Part shown: piece by piece, positions 45,311 through 54,381 of the stretch
Layout of the letters: each line of letters starts with the position of its first letter
How positions within the stretch are numbered: position 1 is the stretch's first letter
DNA from: Spirosoma rhododendri
GTDB lineage: Bacteria; Bacteroidota; Bacteroidia; Cytophagales; Spirosomataceae
Length of the DNA: 64,000 nucleotides
Assembly: GCF_012849055.1 (NCBI RefSeq)
Contig: NZ_CP051677.1
Location: 2,494,501-2,558,500 of the forward strand
Direction of reading: 5' to 3'
Position numbers and translations under genes: made by a program
Notes under the pieces: generated by a model
What the model saw: only the letters and a program-made list of their open reading frames with translations
The model's database searches: none
What the model was told of the DNA's origin: nothing

Positions 45311-45976
45311 ATGCCCATCGACTGGGAACCCATCTGGCTCACGCTCCGGCTTGCCAGCATCACAACGATTCTATTGCTACTAATTGGCATACCACTGGCG
45401 GGCTGGCTGGCTCTGAGTCGGTTCCGGCTCAAAGCCGTTGTTGAAGCGCTCGTCAGCCTGCCGATTGTGCTACCACCGTCGGTGGTTGGCTTTTACCTAC
45501 TGCTGGCGTTTAGCCCCACGAGTGGGCTGGGGGCGTGGCTGCTGCGCACATTCGATGTGCAGCTGGTTTTTTCGTTTCCGGGGCTAGTCGTCGCGTCGAT
45601 TCTGTACAGCTTACCGTTCATGGTTCACCCGATTCAGGCGGGGCTTGAAAACCTGCCGGTTTCGTGGCGCGAAGCGTCTTACACGCTGGGGCAATCGCCG
45701 GTGCGTACGTTCTGGCGGGTGCTGCTGCCCAACTGCAAACCGGCTTTGCTGACGGGTATCGTGCTGTCGTTTGCGCACACGATTGGCGAATTCGGGCTGG
45801 TACTGATGATCGGTGGCAACCTACCGGGGCAGACGCGGGTAGCGTCGATCGCCATTTACGACGAGGTCGAACAACTGCACTTCGAGACGGCACACACCTA
45901 CGCGGCTCTGCTGTTGGGGCTGTCGTTCGTGATTCTCCTGCTGGTGTACGCCATCAACAAACGCGTCACGATATGA
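45311..45976 (+). CDS. modB: Molybdate ABC transporter permease ModB
   Basis: 221 residues with five to six membrane segments. The typical start PIDWEPIWLTLRLASITTI and the permease EAA loop LPVSWREASYTLGQSPVRTFWRVLLPNCKPALLTG are present, with GEFGLVLMIGGNLPG after it. Its stop overlaps the modC start (ATGA), implying translational coupling. Confidence 0.94.
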   Translation: MPIDWEPIWLTLRLASITTILLLLIGIPLAGWLALSRFRLKAVVEALVSLPIVLPPSVVGFYLLLAFSPTSGLGAWLLRTFDVQLVFSFPGLVVASILYSLPFMVHPIQAGLENLPVSWREASYTLGQSPVRTFWRVLLPNCKPALLTGIVLSFAHTIGEFGLVLMIGGNLPGQTRVASIAIYDEVEQLHFETAHTYAALLLGLSFVILLLVYAINKRVTI

Positions 45977-46779
45977 TCGACATCGCCCTGACAATGCCCC
46001 GGCTTTTCTCGGAAGGCACCGGCCTGCTCGACCTGCAACTGACGCTCGAAACCGGTAGCCTGACCGCGTTGACGGGGCCGTCGGGGTCGGGAAAAACGAC
46101 GGTACTGCGGTTGCTGGCGGGGCTTGACAAACCCACGCAGGGCCGCATCGCGGTTGATGACGCCACCTGGCTCGATACGGCACAACACATTAGTCTGCCA
46201 CCGCAGCAGCGATCGGTCGGTTACGTGTTTCAGGATTCGGCCCTGTTCCCAAACCTGACGGTGCGCGGTAATGTGGCCTACGCAGCCCCGGCCGGGCAAG
46301 CGAAACGGGTTGACGAATTGATCGATGCAACGGGCATCCGGCCCTTTGCCGATCAGAAACCGGCGCGACTGTCGGGTGGGCAGCGGCAGCGGGTGGCGTT
46401 GGCGCGTGCGCTCGTTCGTCGGCCGCAACTGCTGCTGCTCGATGAACCCTTTGCTGCGCTGGATGCCGACTCATCCCAATCGCTACGTACCGTGCTGCTC
46501 GACCTGCACCGGCAGTGGGGTACGACGACGTTGCTGGTCAGTCATTACGACGCCGATGTCCGCGCCCTTGCTGACCGGGTCGTTCACCTGCAACAGGGTC
46601 GTGTTGTGCGGGATACGACGGTTGCTAATCTGCCCGCGCCTTCGGGCGAACGCATTGAACGGATTACGTTTGATGAGTCGACACGGCAGTGGGTAATTGA
46701 CACGGCTACGTCACAGTTCCGGTCATCTAACCCCGACTGGCAGCGCTTTTCCGTCGGCGATCAAATTCGGATTCAATAG
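45973..46779 (+). CDS. modC: Molybdate ABC transporter ATPase ModC
   Basis: 268 residues. Walker A GPSGSGKTT, Q-loop VFQDSALFPNLTV, ABC signature LSGGQRQR, Walker B LLLLDEPFAALD, and switch His in VSHYDADV. It is shorter than the 350-residue E. coli ModC because the C-terminal molybdate-binding TOBE pair is reduced to about 45 residues. Start ATG 45973 overlaps the modB stop. The operon ends at a strong hairpin. Confidence 0.93.
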   Translation: MIDIALTMPRLFSEGTGLLDLQLTLETGSLTALTGPSGSGKTTVLRLLAGLDKPTQGRIAVDDATWLDTAQHISLPPQQRSVGYVFQDSALFPNLTVRGNVAYAAPAGQAKRVDELIDATGIRPFADQKPARLSGGQRQRVALARALVRRPQLLLLDEPFAALDADSSQSLRTVLLDLHRQWGTTTLLVSHYDADVRALADRVVHLQQGRVVRDTTVANLPAPSGERIERITFDESTRQWVIDTATSQFRSSNPDWQRFSVGDQIRIQ

Positions 46780-46780
46780 T

Positions 46781-46857
46781 TTTTTCAACACAGAGGCACG
46801 GAGAACACGAAGAAACATACTATGCTTCGTGTACGCCGTGCCTCTGTGTTGAAAAAA
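46781..46857. repeat. Intergenic hairpin, ACACAGAGG family, may act as terminator
   Basis: A stem of about 22 bp (TTTTTTCAACACAGAGGCAC outside, GG inside) with a second 7-bp CACGAAG / CTTCGTG stem. It ends modABC and the convergent aldo/keto reductase. It carries 8-nt units (CACAGAGG, CACGGAGA, ACACGAAG) and shares its core with 29153-29207. Confidence 0.8.
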
Positions 46858-46865
46858 AACAGCTC

Positions 46866-47819
46866 TTAGTACGCGCTGGCGTCGGTCAATGTCTTGATTG
46901 CGTCATCGTCCAGCGATAGTTCGGCGGCTTTGGCGAGGTCCTGCCATTGGTCTACTTCCGACGCGCTCACGATGGGTGCCGTGATCGACGGGCGGGCGAT
47001 GAGCCACGCCAGTGACACCTGCGCGGGTGTGGCGTTGTAGCGTTCTGATACCGCGTCGAGGGCGTTCAGAATTGCGTAGCCACGGTCGTTGAGGTATTTT
47101 TTTGTGATGCCTCCACCGCGCGGACTCTTCGACGCGTCGGCTTCCGACCGGTACTTGCCCGACAGAAATCCACTCGCCAACGACGAATACGGAATAACGC
47201 TCAGGCCGTATTCCTGACAGATCGGCTCGTACTGCGTTTCGTAGTGTTCCCGGCTGAACAGGTTGTACTCGGGTTGCAGGCACTGATAGGCCGGGTATTT
47301 CTGCTGCGCACTGACCGACAACGACTGCCGCAGCCGATCCGGCTCCATATTCGACGCGCCGATGACCCGCACCTTTCCGGCTTTCACCAGATCGGCCAGC
47401 GCACCCAGCGTTTCCTCGACCGACGTGTCCAGATCATCGAAGTGGGTCTGGTAGAGGTCGATGTAGTCGGTTTGGAGCCGTTGCAGCGACGCGTCGACCG
47501 CCTGCCGGACGTACGCAGCCGACAACCCTTTTTTATCGGGACCCATCTCCGCGCCCAGCTTCGTTGCGATAACGACTTTCTCGCGATTGTTGCGCGCGCT
47601 GAGCCATTGCCCGATAATCGTCTCCGACTCTCCACCTTCGTTGCCCGGCACCCAGCGCGAGTACACGTCGGCGGTGTCGATCAGATTAAAACCCGTGTCG
47701 AGAAAAGCGTCGAGGAGTTTGAATGAGGTGGCTTTGTCGGCTGTCCAGCCGAACACGTTACCGCCGAAGGCCAGCGGTGCTATCGACAGGTCAGAACTAC
47801 CAATGGTCCGGTATTCCAT
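46866..47819 (-). CDS. Aldo/keto reductase
   Basis: 317 residues from ATG 47819 (MEYRTIGSSDLSIAPLAFGG). NADPH-dependent carbonyl reductase TIM barrel with the tetrad Asp and Tyr in LIDTADVYSRW, Lys in VVIATKLG and His in DLYQTHFDD. C-terminal ITAPIVSASEVDQW is the cofactor region. Resembles the AKR11/YghZ-like group; substrate unknown. Confidence 0.9.
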   Translation of the reverse strand: MEYRTIGSSDLSIAPLAFGGNVFGWTADKATSFKLLDAFLDTGFNLIDTADVYSRWVPGNEGGESETIIGQWLSARNNREKVVIATKLGAEMGPDKKGLSAAYVRQAVDASLQRLQTDYIDLYQTHFDDLDTSVEETLGALADLVKAGKVRVIGASNMEPDRLRQSLSVSAQQKYPAYQCLQPEYNLFSREHYETQYEPICQEYGLSVIPYSSLASGFLSGKYRSEADASKSPRGGGITKKYLNDRGYAILNALDAVSERYNATPAQVSLAWLIARPSITAPIVSASEVDQWQDLAKAAELSLDDDAIKTLTDASAY

Positions 47820-47927
47820 AGCGTTGATTAGGTTAAGACTGGTCGTTTGCCCGACCGGCCGTTTATACAACCCGTCAGCCTATGGGTCAGTTTTAAGAAA
47901 TAAGTGACAACCCCACCTGACGATTGG

Positions 47928-48695
47928 CTACACTGAAACCAGGTCGCGGTGCAGGTCGACTACGCAGGGTAGTTCGCTCAGAAATAGGGCCAGTACCATA
48001 TGCCCCAGACTGTTGAGGTGAACGCCGTCGGCCTGAAAAAACGCCGGGTGCTTGGGAATGGCGTCAAACGTGTCGGCCACGGTAAACGACCGCTCGATGG
48101 CACTATCGACGATGAACGAATGGCACTGACACCGGAGCCAGTAATCGACTTTGTTCAGGGTGGGGAAGGGCGTCAGTACGATAATTTTGTCGCGGAAGGG
48201 GGCCAGTTGGGTAAACGCATCCCCCAGTTGCTGCCGAAACGTCGCCAGGTATGGAACCTCCTTGTACAGAAGCTGATACGCTTGCAGCATCGCCGTCTTG
48301 GCACCGTCGCGCCACACGCAGCGACGCGACAGATGAGCGGCTTTATGAATTTTCTCCGGGCCAAGGTGCGGTTTGGGCATCGCCGACGATTTATACACCG
48401 ATGCGTCTTTGGTCGGTGCCAGTGCGCGGGAGCTAAACAGCGTCGAAAACGGCTGTCGCCACGACAGTTCGTAGTGACCCAGTTGCAGTACGATCAGATC
48501 AGCCGCCTGCATGTCGGCCCGATACTGGCAGATCAGGCTGTCGATGTGTTCCAGCTTGACCATGCTCAGGCAGTGTAGCTGTACCGGTTCCTGCGCTGCG
48601 GTTTCCAGATGAATAGCCCATTGGCGGGCAAAACTGAGATGTGCCTGAACGCCATAGTTGCCCGTGTGGCACCCACCAATTGCTAGAATATTCAT
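47928..48695 (-). CDS. SGNH-hydrolase-like protein with Cys in block I
   Basis: 255 residues from ATG 48695 (MNILAIGGCHTGNYGVQ). Block I reads GGCHTG where GDSL enzymes have Ser; block III may be QLGHYE; block V is DGVHLNSLGH with the Asp-His pair. The fold is therefore probably SGNH with a Cys at the nucleophile position, or a non-enzymatic derivative. No signal peptide. The longer upstream frame of 80 residues is not credible. Family assignment is tentative. Confidence 0.65.
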   Translation of the reverse strand: MNILAIGGCHTGNYGVQAHLSFARQWAIHLETAAQEPVQLHCLSMVKLEHIDSLICQYRADMQAADLIVLQLGHYELSWRQPFSTLFSSRALAPTKDASVYKSSAMPKPHLGPEKIHKAAHLSRRCVWRDGAKTAMLQAYQLLYKEVPYLATFRQQLGDAFTQLAPFRDKIIVLTPFPTLNKVDYWLRCQCHSFIVDSAIERSFTVADTFDAIPKHPAFFQADGVHLNSLGHMVLALFLSELPCVVDLHRDLVSV

Positions 48696-48956
48696 GAGTC
48701 TGGGTGTGTTGAACGCTTGTATGGTTGAGTACGCCCTGTGCGCGCTGATTCGTTGCCTGTCTATAACGCTAAAGACGCCTACTAATCGCTCACTCCTCAA
48801 TAAGGTGATTGTACGGAGCCATATTTCACTAAAGTTTAATTGTGGGCTCAAAAACGCATTAAAAAAGGAGCCACCCCACTGGTTCGGGATGGCTCCTGCT
48901 GGTTTAGTCGAAATTAAACAGACAACGGCAAACACCAGCTGCCGAAAATCGCCTGC
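48696..48956. other. Intergenic spacer with hairpin
   Basis: 261 nt upstream of the SGNH-like gene and downstream of guaB (both minus strand). AAAGGAGCCACCCC (48866-48879) and GGGATGGCTCCT (48887-48898) form a stem, with As on the left that would be a T-run on the minus strand: a likely guaB terminator. Confidence 0.55.
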
Positions 48957-50429
48957 CTACCGCGCCGAATAGTTGGGCGCTTCTTTCTGAATCTGAATGT
49001 CGTGGGGATGGCTCTCGCGCGAACCGGCCGTGGTAATTTTTACGAATTTGGCCTCCTGCAACGCCGTGATGGTACCCGCACCGCAGTAGCCCATGCCCGC
49101 TTTCAAACCGCCGACCATCTGGTAAATGATCTCCGACACGCGCCCTTTGTACGGCACCCGCCCGACGATACCTTCCGGCACCAGCTTCTTGATGTCGTCT
49201 TCGGCATCCTGGAAATAGCGGTCTTTGGAGCCATCTTCCATCGCTTCCACCGAACCCATGCCCCGGTACGTCTTAAACCGACGACCTTCGTACAATACCA
49301 CTTCGCCGGGGGCTTCTTCCGTCCCGGCCAGCAGCGACCCGATCATAACCGTACTGGCACCGCCCGCAATAGCTTTGGTGATGTCGCCCGAAAAGCGAAT
49401 ACCACCATCGGCAATGACTGGAACGTCGGTGTCTTTCAGGGCCAGCGCGGCTTCGTAGACGGCCGTCAGCTGCGGCATTCCAATACCGGCAATAATCCGC
49501 GTGGTACAGATACTTCCCGGACCAACGCCCACTTTCACGGCGTCGGCACCGGCATCGGCGAGGGCTTTGGCACCCGCACCCGTCGCGACGTTTCCGGCGA
49601 TAACCTGTAGGTTCGGAAACTGCTGTTTGATGTTGCGAACGGCATCCAGCACCCCTTTCGAGTGGCCGTGCGCCGTATCGACGCTAATCACGTCGACGCC
49701 CGCTTTGACGAGGGCTTCGATACGCCGGGTCAGGTCGGGCGTTACGCCGACAGCGGCCCCGACGCGCAGCCGACCCAGTTCGTCTTTGCAGGCGTTGGGG
49801 TGGCTTTTCTTCTTCAGGATGTCTTTGTAGGTAATCAGGCCCACCAGCTTGTACTGCGCATCGACGATGGGCAGTTTCTCAATGCGGTGTTCCTGCAAAA
49901 TGCTTTCGGCTTCTTCGAGCGTCAGGCCCGCGTCGGCCGTAATCAGGTTTTCGCGGGTCATAATGTCGGTGACGGGCCGCGAAAGGTCGTTCTGGAAACG
50001 CAGGTCGCGGTTGGTCAGGATACCGACCAGCTTGTTGTCGGCGTCGACAACGGGAATACCGCCGATCTTGAACTCGCGCATGATCTTGAGCGCGTCGGAC
50101 AAGGAGGAGTCCTGCTGAAGCGTGATGGGGTCGATGATCATCCCACTTTCCGAGCGTTTCACCTTGCGGACCTGCTCGGCCTGCGCTTCAACGCTCATGT
50201 TTTTGTGGATGATGCCGATACCGCCCTCCTGCGCCATCGCAATGGCGAGTGCCGACTCCGTAACGGTGTCCATAGCCGCCGAAATAAGCGGAACGTTCAG
50301 CCGGATGCTGCGGGTAAGCTGGGTAACAGTGGTGGTATCGCGGGGGAGTACTTCTGAGTAAGCGGGCAGAAGCAGTACGTCGTCGTAGGTGAGAGCCTCG
50401 TAGAGAAACTTGCTGGAATCTAAGCTCAT
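48957..50429 (-). CDS. guaB: Inosine-5'-monophosphate dehydrogenase
   Basis: 490 residues, the standard length. NAD-dependent oxidation of IMP to XMP, rate-limiting for GMP synthesis. N-terminal [17 protein letters not shown]; a CBS pair at about residues 95-210 ([18 protein letters not shown] ... [11 protein letters not shown]); the catalytic Cys loop GPGSICTTR; flap region with GMGSVEAM and VEGRVPYKG-like [21 protein letters not shown] closes the barrel. Cytosolic tetramer. Confidence 0.97.
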   Translation of the reverse strand: MSLDSSKFLYEALTYDDVLLLPAYSEVLPRDTTTVTQLTRSIRLNVPLISAAMDTVTESALAIAMAQEGGIGIIHKNMSVEAQAEQVRKVKRSESGMIIDPITLQQDSSLSDALKIMREFKIGGIPVVDADNKLVGILTNRDLRFQNDLSRPVTDIMTRENLITADAGLTLEEAESILQEHRIEKLPIVDAQYKLVGLITYKDILKKKSHPNACKDELGRLRVGAAVGVTPDLTRRIEALVKAGVDVISVDTAHGHSKGVLDAVRNIKQQFPNLQVIAGNVATGAGAKALADAGADAVKVGVGPGSICTTRIIAGIGMPQLTAVYEAALALKDTDVPVIADGGIRFSGDITKAIAGGASTVMIGSLLAGTEEAPGEVVLYEGRRFKTYRGMGSVEAMEDGSKDRYFQDAEDDIKKLVPEGIVGRVPYKGRVSEIIYQMVGGLKAGMGYCGAGTITALQEAKFVKITTAGSRESHPHDIQIQKEAPNYSAR

Positions 50430-50459
50430 GGCAAATAGCAGGTGTTGTTATTTGCCGGA

Positions 50460-50467
50460 CAAAACTA
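50460..50467 (-). promoter_or_regulatory. Candidate guaB -7 box
   Basis: On the minus strand TAGTTTTG, an exact TAnnTTTG, about 30 nt before ATG 50429. The -33 part is not clear. Confidence 0.4.
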
Positions 50468-50537
50468 CGACAAACTCCCCGATTTATCGCCGTAGTGCAG
50501 ATAATTTAACACAGCTATGCCAGCCGTATCAGGTCAG

Positions 50538-51344
50538 CTAATCTACCTCACCACTCTGTTTCCGCTGAACCGTACGGACGAATTCGACAGGTACCCCGGT
50601 AAGATCAGCGATTTTCTCGGCCGAGAAATCCGTGTTCGTCAACAGATTGCTGATGATTTTAGCTTCCGTACGTTCTTGTCCCCGGATGTAGAGAAAGTCT
50701 TTTTCTTCCTTGAAAAACGAAGCGATACTGTCCATGACGGTTGTTAAATTTATGTCTAAGTTACGTAGCTGAGTCAGTATCCGCAACTGATTGATATGCC
50801 TTTTCAGCGACAGATCGCTTTCGGTGGTTTCGCTTATTCGCTGAACAATCTGGGTCAGGACGTCAATTGCGTTGTTGCCATGAAAATCGGCCAGCACGGC
50901 CAATACCACTTCTTCGGGTCGTTCCGAGCGCAAAAACAACCGGTAGTCGAGTTGAGCGAACGAAATGAGCGAAAACTCGAACTGCATTCTCCGGTGGGTA
51001 AGCCGTACGGGCATTGTCGGTTTTGACGACCCTAGAAAAATGACAAACTGCTCAACAGGTAATGCATATTTCCGGCTTAGCATAACGTAGTATTCCGCCA
51101 TGCGGTAAACCATCTGCGATTCATCGGCTAGCTGAAACTCGATCTGAAGCACAAACGTGTTGCCCTGAACATCGGTAACGCGCTTCAATACATCGGGTTT
51201 TCGCTCCTTCGTGTGCTGAACATCGTCCGGCAGTTCTTCCGTCGACGCGGCCTCAATACCAAGTACGTTCTGTATCAGACTTGGTATGATTGCTTCCAGG
51301 TTTTCCCGGAAAATTTTATCGTACTGACCGGCTTGTTTGCCCAT
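50538..51344 (-). CDS. Rpn-family PD-(D/E)XK nuclease-like protein
   Basis: 268 residues. The start GQYDKIFRENLEAIIPSLIQNVLGI and the core KPDVLKRV ... FVLQIEFQ, with Asp and E-x-Q, match the Rpn/PDDEXK family of recombination-promoting nucleases and transposase-like proteins. RMAEYYVMLSRKYALPVEQFVIFLG is a common family block. There are no transposon ends or partners nearby, so it seems to be a resident gene. The C-terminal helical tail (EKIADLTGVPVEFV) resembles the usual end of these proteins. Confidence 0.8.
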   Translation of the reverse strand: MGKQAGQYDKIFRENLEAIIPSLIQNVLGIEAASTEELPDDVQHTKERKPDVLKRVTDVQGNTFVLQIEFQLADESQMVYRMAEYYVMLSRKYALPVEQFVIFLGSSKPTMPVRLTHRRMQFEFSLISFAQLDYRLFLRSERPEEVVLAVLADFHGNNAIDVLTQIVQRISETTESDLSLKRHINQLRILTQLRNLDINLTTVMDSIASFFKEEKDFLYIRGQERTEAKIISNLLTNTDFSAEKIADLTGVPVEFVRTVQRKQSGEVD

Positions 51345-51385
51345 TTCGTACTAACGCAGCGGTGGTAATAAACACCGTTTCGACC

Positions 51386-51892
51386 TTACACGCGCTCGTA
51401 GGTCACGAAGTCGAAGGCGGCTTCGTGGCGGTCGTCGGCGGGGTGTGGGGTGCGGGCGGTTTCGCGCCATTGACTGCGGTCGAAGTTGGGGAAGCGGGTG
51501 TCGCCGTCGTAGTCGCGGTGGATTTCCGTCAGGTATAGCGTCGTCGCGACGGGCAGGGACAGCGCGTAGATTTCGGCCCCGCCGATCACGAAAATCTCGT
51601 CGGTGTTGGCTTTGCGGGCTTCGGTGAGCGCATCGTCCAGCGTCGTGACGCAGGTGGCACCGGGCATCTCGTAGTCGGTTTGTCGGGTGATGACGATGTT
51701 CGTCCGGTTGGGCAGCGGCTTACCCAGCGCATCCATCGATTTGCGGCCCATGATGATCGGGTGATGGCTTGTTTTGCGCTTGAAAAACGCGAAATCGTCG
51801 GGCAGGTGCCACGGCAAATCGGGTGTTCCGTCGGGCTTGTTCCGACCAATCATGCCGTTCTGTGCGACGGCGGCAATGAGGCTAATTTTCAT
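51386..51892 (-). CDS. folA: Dihydrofolate reductase
   Basis: 168 residues. Reduces dihydrofolate with NADPH. MKISLIAAVAQNGMIGRNKPDGTPDLPWHLPDDFAFFKRKT contains the Met20-like loop and the substrate Asp in PDDF; MGRKSMDALGKPLPNRTNIVIT and VIGGAEIYALSLP are the NADPH-binding motifs. Cytosolic. It stands next to the intergenic hairpin at 51905-51996. Confidence 0.95.
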   Translation of the reverse strand: MKISLIAAVAQNGMIGRNKPDGTPDLPWHLPDDFAFFKRKTSHHPIIMGRKSMDALGKPLPNRTNIVITRQTDYEMPGATCVTTLDDALTEARKANTDEIFVIGGAEIYALSLPVATTLYLTEIHRDYDGDTRFPNFDRSQWRETARTPHPADDRHEAAFDFVTYERV

Positions 51893-51904
51893 GTTGTTTA
51901 AAGA

Positions 51905-51996
51905 GCGAAAGAGCGAAAGAATGAAAGAGTGATTTTTAGCGCCATCGCTCCGCTTCGGCGGTCCGATTTCACTCTTTCATTCTTTCGCTCTTTCAC
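51905..51996. repeat. Intergenic hairpin, GAAAGAGY family
   Basis: Left arm 51905-51932 and right arm 51969-51996 pair over 28 nt with two mismatches. Units GCGAAAGA, GCGAAAGA, ATGAAAGA, GTGA repeat every 8 nt. It lies between folA and the deacetylase gene, both on the minus strand. Confidence 0.85.
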
Positions 51997-52982
51997 ATTT
52001 TTTTGCGTCGTTCTATCAGTTCGCGCCATGTGGTCAGGATGATGCCTTCCTGTTTAATGTACTGCCGCAGGGCGGGGTCGAGCATGGCGAGCCGGTCGCC
52101 GTCGCGGGTGGGGCCGGAGGTGCTGATCTGATCGAACGTTGGGGTACGAAGCGTTGCGTGCAGAATGATGTAGGTCAGGCCGGGTTGGGCGGCTTTGAGC
52201 AGGCTAATAAATCGCTGCGTTTTATAGCGTTGCAGGTTGGCTTCCGTCATGGGTATACCGGCGGGGAGTTCCCAGCCGTAGCTGCTGCCGTCGAGGTCGT
52301 CGAATACGGGCAGACCAGCGTTCCAAAGCTGCTGCCCCAGTTGCCGGACCATCTGCTGCATCGCGGGCGGCACCTTGCTGACCTGACTAATCAGCGTTGC
52401 GTGGCCCCCCGGAAACAGAATCGGGATTTTTTCCTCCATCGCCACCTTGGCGTATCGCCCGATGAATTTGGGTTCGAACAGCGTTCCCATGTGCGAGTCC
52501 ATGTGCGTAGGCTGGATGCCGAACGCCCGAAACCGCGCCAGTTGCGCCCGGATCTCGGTTTCAACTTCGTCGGCCGACGCGTGTTCCACCACCTGCGCCA
52601 CCGAATGCCAGCATGCCCCCTGTTCGTCGTACAGGCCCGGTGCTTTGTCGCGACCCGTCAGCGGTGCCCAGCGGTAGCTGTCCCACTCGGAAGTCAGTGT
52701 CAGATGCACACCCGCGTCGGTGTTGGGTTTGGTTTTGAGGTAGGCGAAAAACTGCGGTACCCAGCCGCAGGGCATCATAACGCTGGTCGAGTTGGCGATG
52801 CCTTTGTCGAGTGTCTGTATGGTTCCGGCGTTCGACTCGTAGCTCATCCCCGCATCATCGACGTGCAGGATAACGACTTTTTTACCCTTCGGAAAGCCTA
52901 ACTTTTCCGCATACGTCGGCTCGGTCTGCGCCGACAGCGTATGTGTAATAAGCAACGATAGGAGTAGACAAATTCGATGCAT
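51993..52982 (-). CDS. Secreted ChbG/HpnK-family deacetylase
   Basis: 329 residues with a signal peptide (CLLLSLLITHTLSAQ). The YdjC/ChbG fold has metal ligand Asp-Asp in ILHVDDAGMSYESN, His in GVHLTLTSEW and His in PTHMDSHMGTLF. Family members remove acetyl groups from chito-oligosaccharides or hopanoid sugars. Export suggests action on an external or periplasmic N-acetylated glycan. Its C-terminal end overlaps the edge of the hairpin repeat. Confidence 0.87.
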   Translation of the reverse strand: MHRICLLLSLLITHTLSAQTEPTYAEKLGFPKGKKVVILHVDDAGMSYESNAGTIQTLDKGIANSTSVMMPCGWVPQFFAYLKTKPNTDAGVHLTLTSEWDSYRWAPLTGRDKAPGLYDEQGACWHSVAQVVEHASADEVETEIRAQLARFRAFGIQPTHMDSHMGTLFEPKFIGRYAKVAMEEKIPILFPGGHATLISQVSKVPPAMQQMVRQLGQQLWNAGLPVFDDLDGSSYGWELPAGIPMTEANLQRYKTQRFISLLKAAQPGLTYIILHATLRTPTFDQISTSGPTRDGDRLAMLDPALRQYIKQEGIILTTWRELIERRKKM

Positions 52983-53016
52983 AACGGGTATGGACAGGAT
53001 TACAGGATTCGAGGGT

Positions 53017-53118
53017 AGCCTTTTTTGTCATCCCGACGACAGGAGGGATCTTCGCTAGGTGCAAACAAAACCGCCTGTTAGCGAAGATCCCTCGCAGGCT
53101 CGGGATGACAAAAAGGCT
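53017..53118. repeat. Intergenic hairpin, GTCATCCCGA family
   Basis: Two nested stems: AGCCTTTTTTGTCATCCCGA with TCGGGATGACAAAAAGGCT (one bulge), and GAGGGATCTTCGCTA with TAGCGAAGATCCCTC. It lies between fmt and the deacetylase (both minus strand). It is directly followed at 53124-53152 by a single arm of the ATGATTGA family. Confidence 0.85.
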
Positions 53119-53158
53119 TCTCCATTCAATCACTCAATCATTCTGTCATTCAAAATTG

Positions 53159-54082
53159 TTACAATCGGTTGCCGCGCAAAAACTCCTCGGCGGTCATACG
53201 TCGTTTGCCCTCTGCCTGTAGCGACTCGACAGACAGCCATCCATCGGTAGCCCGGACCAGAATCTGCTTTTTCTCGTCGGTCCAGGCTTGACCCGGTTCG
53301 GCGGCCAGGGGCGAGTCGTTGGCTACAGATACGGCGTAAATTTTAAAGAACCGGTCGTTAATCATCGTCCATGCAGCCGGGTAGGGCGACAGGCCCCGCA
53401 CGAAATTGCGGATGGTGTGAACCGATTGATTCCAGTCGATGCGGGTGCTGTCGCGGCTCAGTTTGGGGGCCGCTTTCAGTTCGTCAGAATGGGATTGGGG
53501 CGTGGGCGTGTATTCGTTCGCTTCGATGGCCCGCACCGTTTTCAGCACCAGATCGGCCCCGCGTTCCATCAGGCGGTCGTGCAACGTTCCGGCGGTATCG
53601 TCGGGGTAGATCGGCTCGCGGTCGCTGAACAGCAGTTGCCCCGTGTCGATCTCTTTTTCGATAAAGAAAGTCGTGACGCCCGTTTCGGTTTCGCCGTTGA
53701 TGATGGCCCAGTTGATCGGCGCGGCTCCTCGGTACTGCGGTAGCAGCGATCCGTGCAGGTTCAAGGTTCCGACGGTTGGCATGGCCCACACCACTTCGGG
53801 TAGCATTCGGAACGCGACAACCACTTGCAGATCAGCTTTGTAACTGGCTAATTCATCAAGGAAAGCGGGGTCGCGCAGGCGTTCGGGTTGCAGCACGGGT
53901 AAATTGGCGGCAAGGGCGGCTTTTTTCACCGGTGACGGCGTAAGTTGCAGCCCACGGCCCGATGGCCGGTCGGGCGCGGTGATGACCGCAACGACGTGGC
54001 AACCAGCTCCCAACAGCCGTTGCAGGGTGGTTACGGCGAAGTCGGGCGTACCCATAAATACGATACGGAGTGGAGAAGGCAT
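53159..54082 (-). CDS. fmt: Methionyl-tRNA formyltransferase
   Basis: 307 residues. Formylates initiator Met-tRNA using 10-formyl-THF. IVFMGTPDFAVTTLQRLL start, AVITAPDRPSGRG, catalytic NLHGSLLPQYRGAAPINWAIINGE with Asn, His and the following Asp in DTGQLLFSD, and C-terminal OB-like tRNA-binding domain (FVRGLSPYPAAWT). Its upstream region is divergent from the candidate RNA and greA. Confidence 0.96.
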   Translation of the reverse strand: MPSPLRIVFMGTPDFAVTTLQRLLGAGCHVVAVITAPDRPSGRGLQLTPSPVKKAALAANLPVLQPERLRDPAFLDELASYKADLQVVVAFRMLPEVVWAMPTVGTLNLHGSLLPQYRGAAPINWAIINGETETGVTTFFIEKEIDTGQLLFSDREPIYPDDTAGTLHDRLMERGADLVLKTVRAIEANEYTPTPQSHSDELKAAPKLSRDSTRIDWNQSVHTIRNFVRGLSPYPAAWTMINDRFFKIYAVSVANDSPLAAEPGQAWTDEKKQILVRATDGWLSVESLQAEGKRRMTAEEFLRGNRL

Positions 54083-54119
54083 AGACGGGGTAAATTTGGG
54101 GCGGTCGATAAATCGGCTG

Positions 54120-54149
54120 TTGACATCGCCCGGAAGTTTCTTATTTTTG
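54120..54149 (+). promoter_or_regulatory. Promoter upstream of candidate RNA and greA
   Basis: TTG (54120-54122), a 19-nt spacer, then TATTTTTG (54142-54149), an exact Bacteroidota -7 box. It is the best promoter match in the window. Transcription should begin near 54156. Confidence 0.7.
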
Positions 54150-54155
54150 TCTCAC

Positions 54156-54332
54156 AGACGCGCCGGAGACGGCGCGTTTCGTCCGTTAGAACAGACCAAT
54201 GGTAACGCGTATGCGACGATCCTTTTATCCTGTTTCTGAACCGCTCGCTCCGGTACGCCGACGGCGACCCTGACGCGTCTGCAAAGAAAACCAATTTGGT
54301 TGCAGAACGGTCGGTAGGCCGTTTTTTTGTTT
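54156..54332 (+). ncRNA. Candidate structured small RNA or greA leader, unclassified
   Basis: About 177 nt between a strong promoter and a terminator, with no open frame. CAGACGCG (54155-54162) pairs perfectly with CGCGTCTG (54274-54281). Inside, GTTAGAACAG pairs with CTGTTTCTGAAC with small bulges. An alternative local hairpin ACGCGCC (54158-54164) / GGCGCGT (54171-54177) competes with the outer stem. The size is like 6S RNA, but I cannot match it to that or to SRP, tmRNA or RNase P RNA. If read-through occurs it would be the greA leader, and the competing stems could act as an attenuator. Confidence 0.5.
54306..54332 (+). terminator. Terminator of the candidate RNA, upstream of greA
   Basis: Stem AACGGTC / GGCCGTT (7 bp, one T-G pair), loop GGTA, followed by a T-run (TTTTTTTGTTTTT). 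It lies 50 nt before greA. Confidence 0.7.
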
Positions 54333-54381
54333 TTAACCCATTCCGCAGTTATCCCCAATATCAGTTAGTTATATAGTCATC

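Noticed and set aside
50538..51344. Rpn-type gene considered as part of an insertion sequence
   Set aside because: No terminal inverted repeats, target duplication or transposase partner are visible around it.
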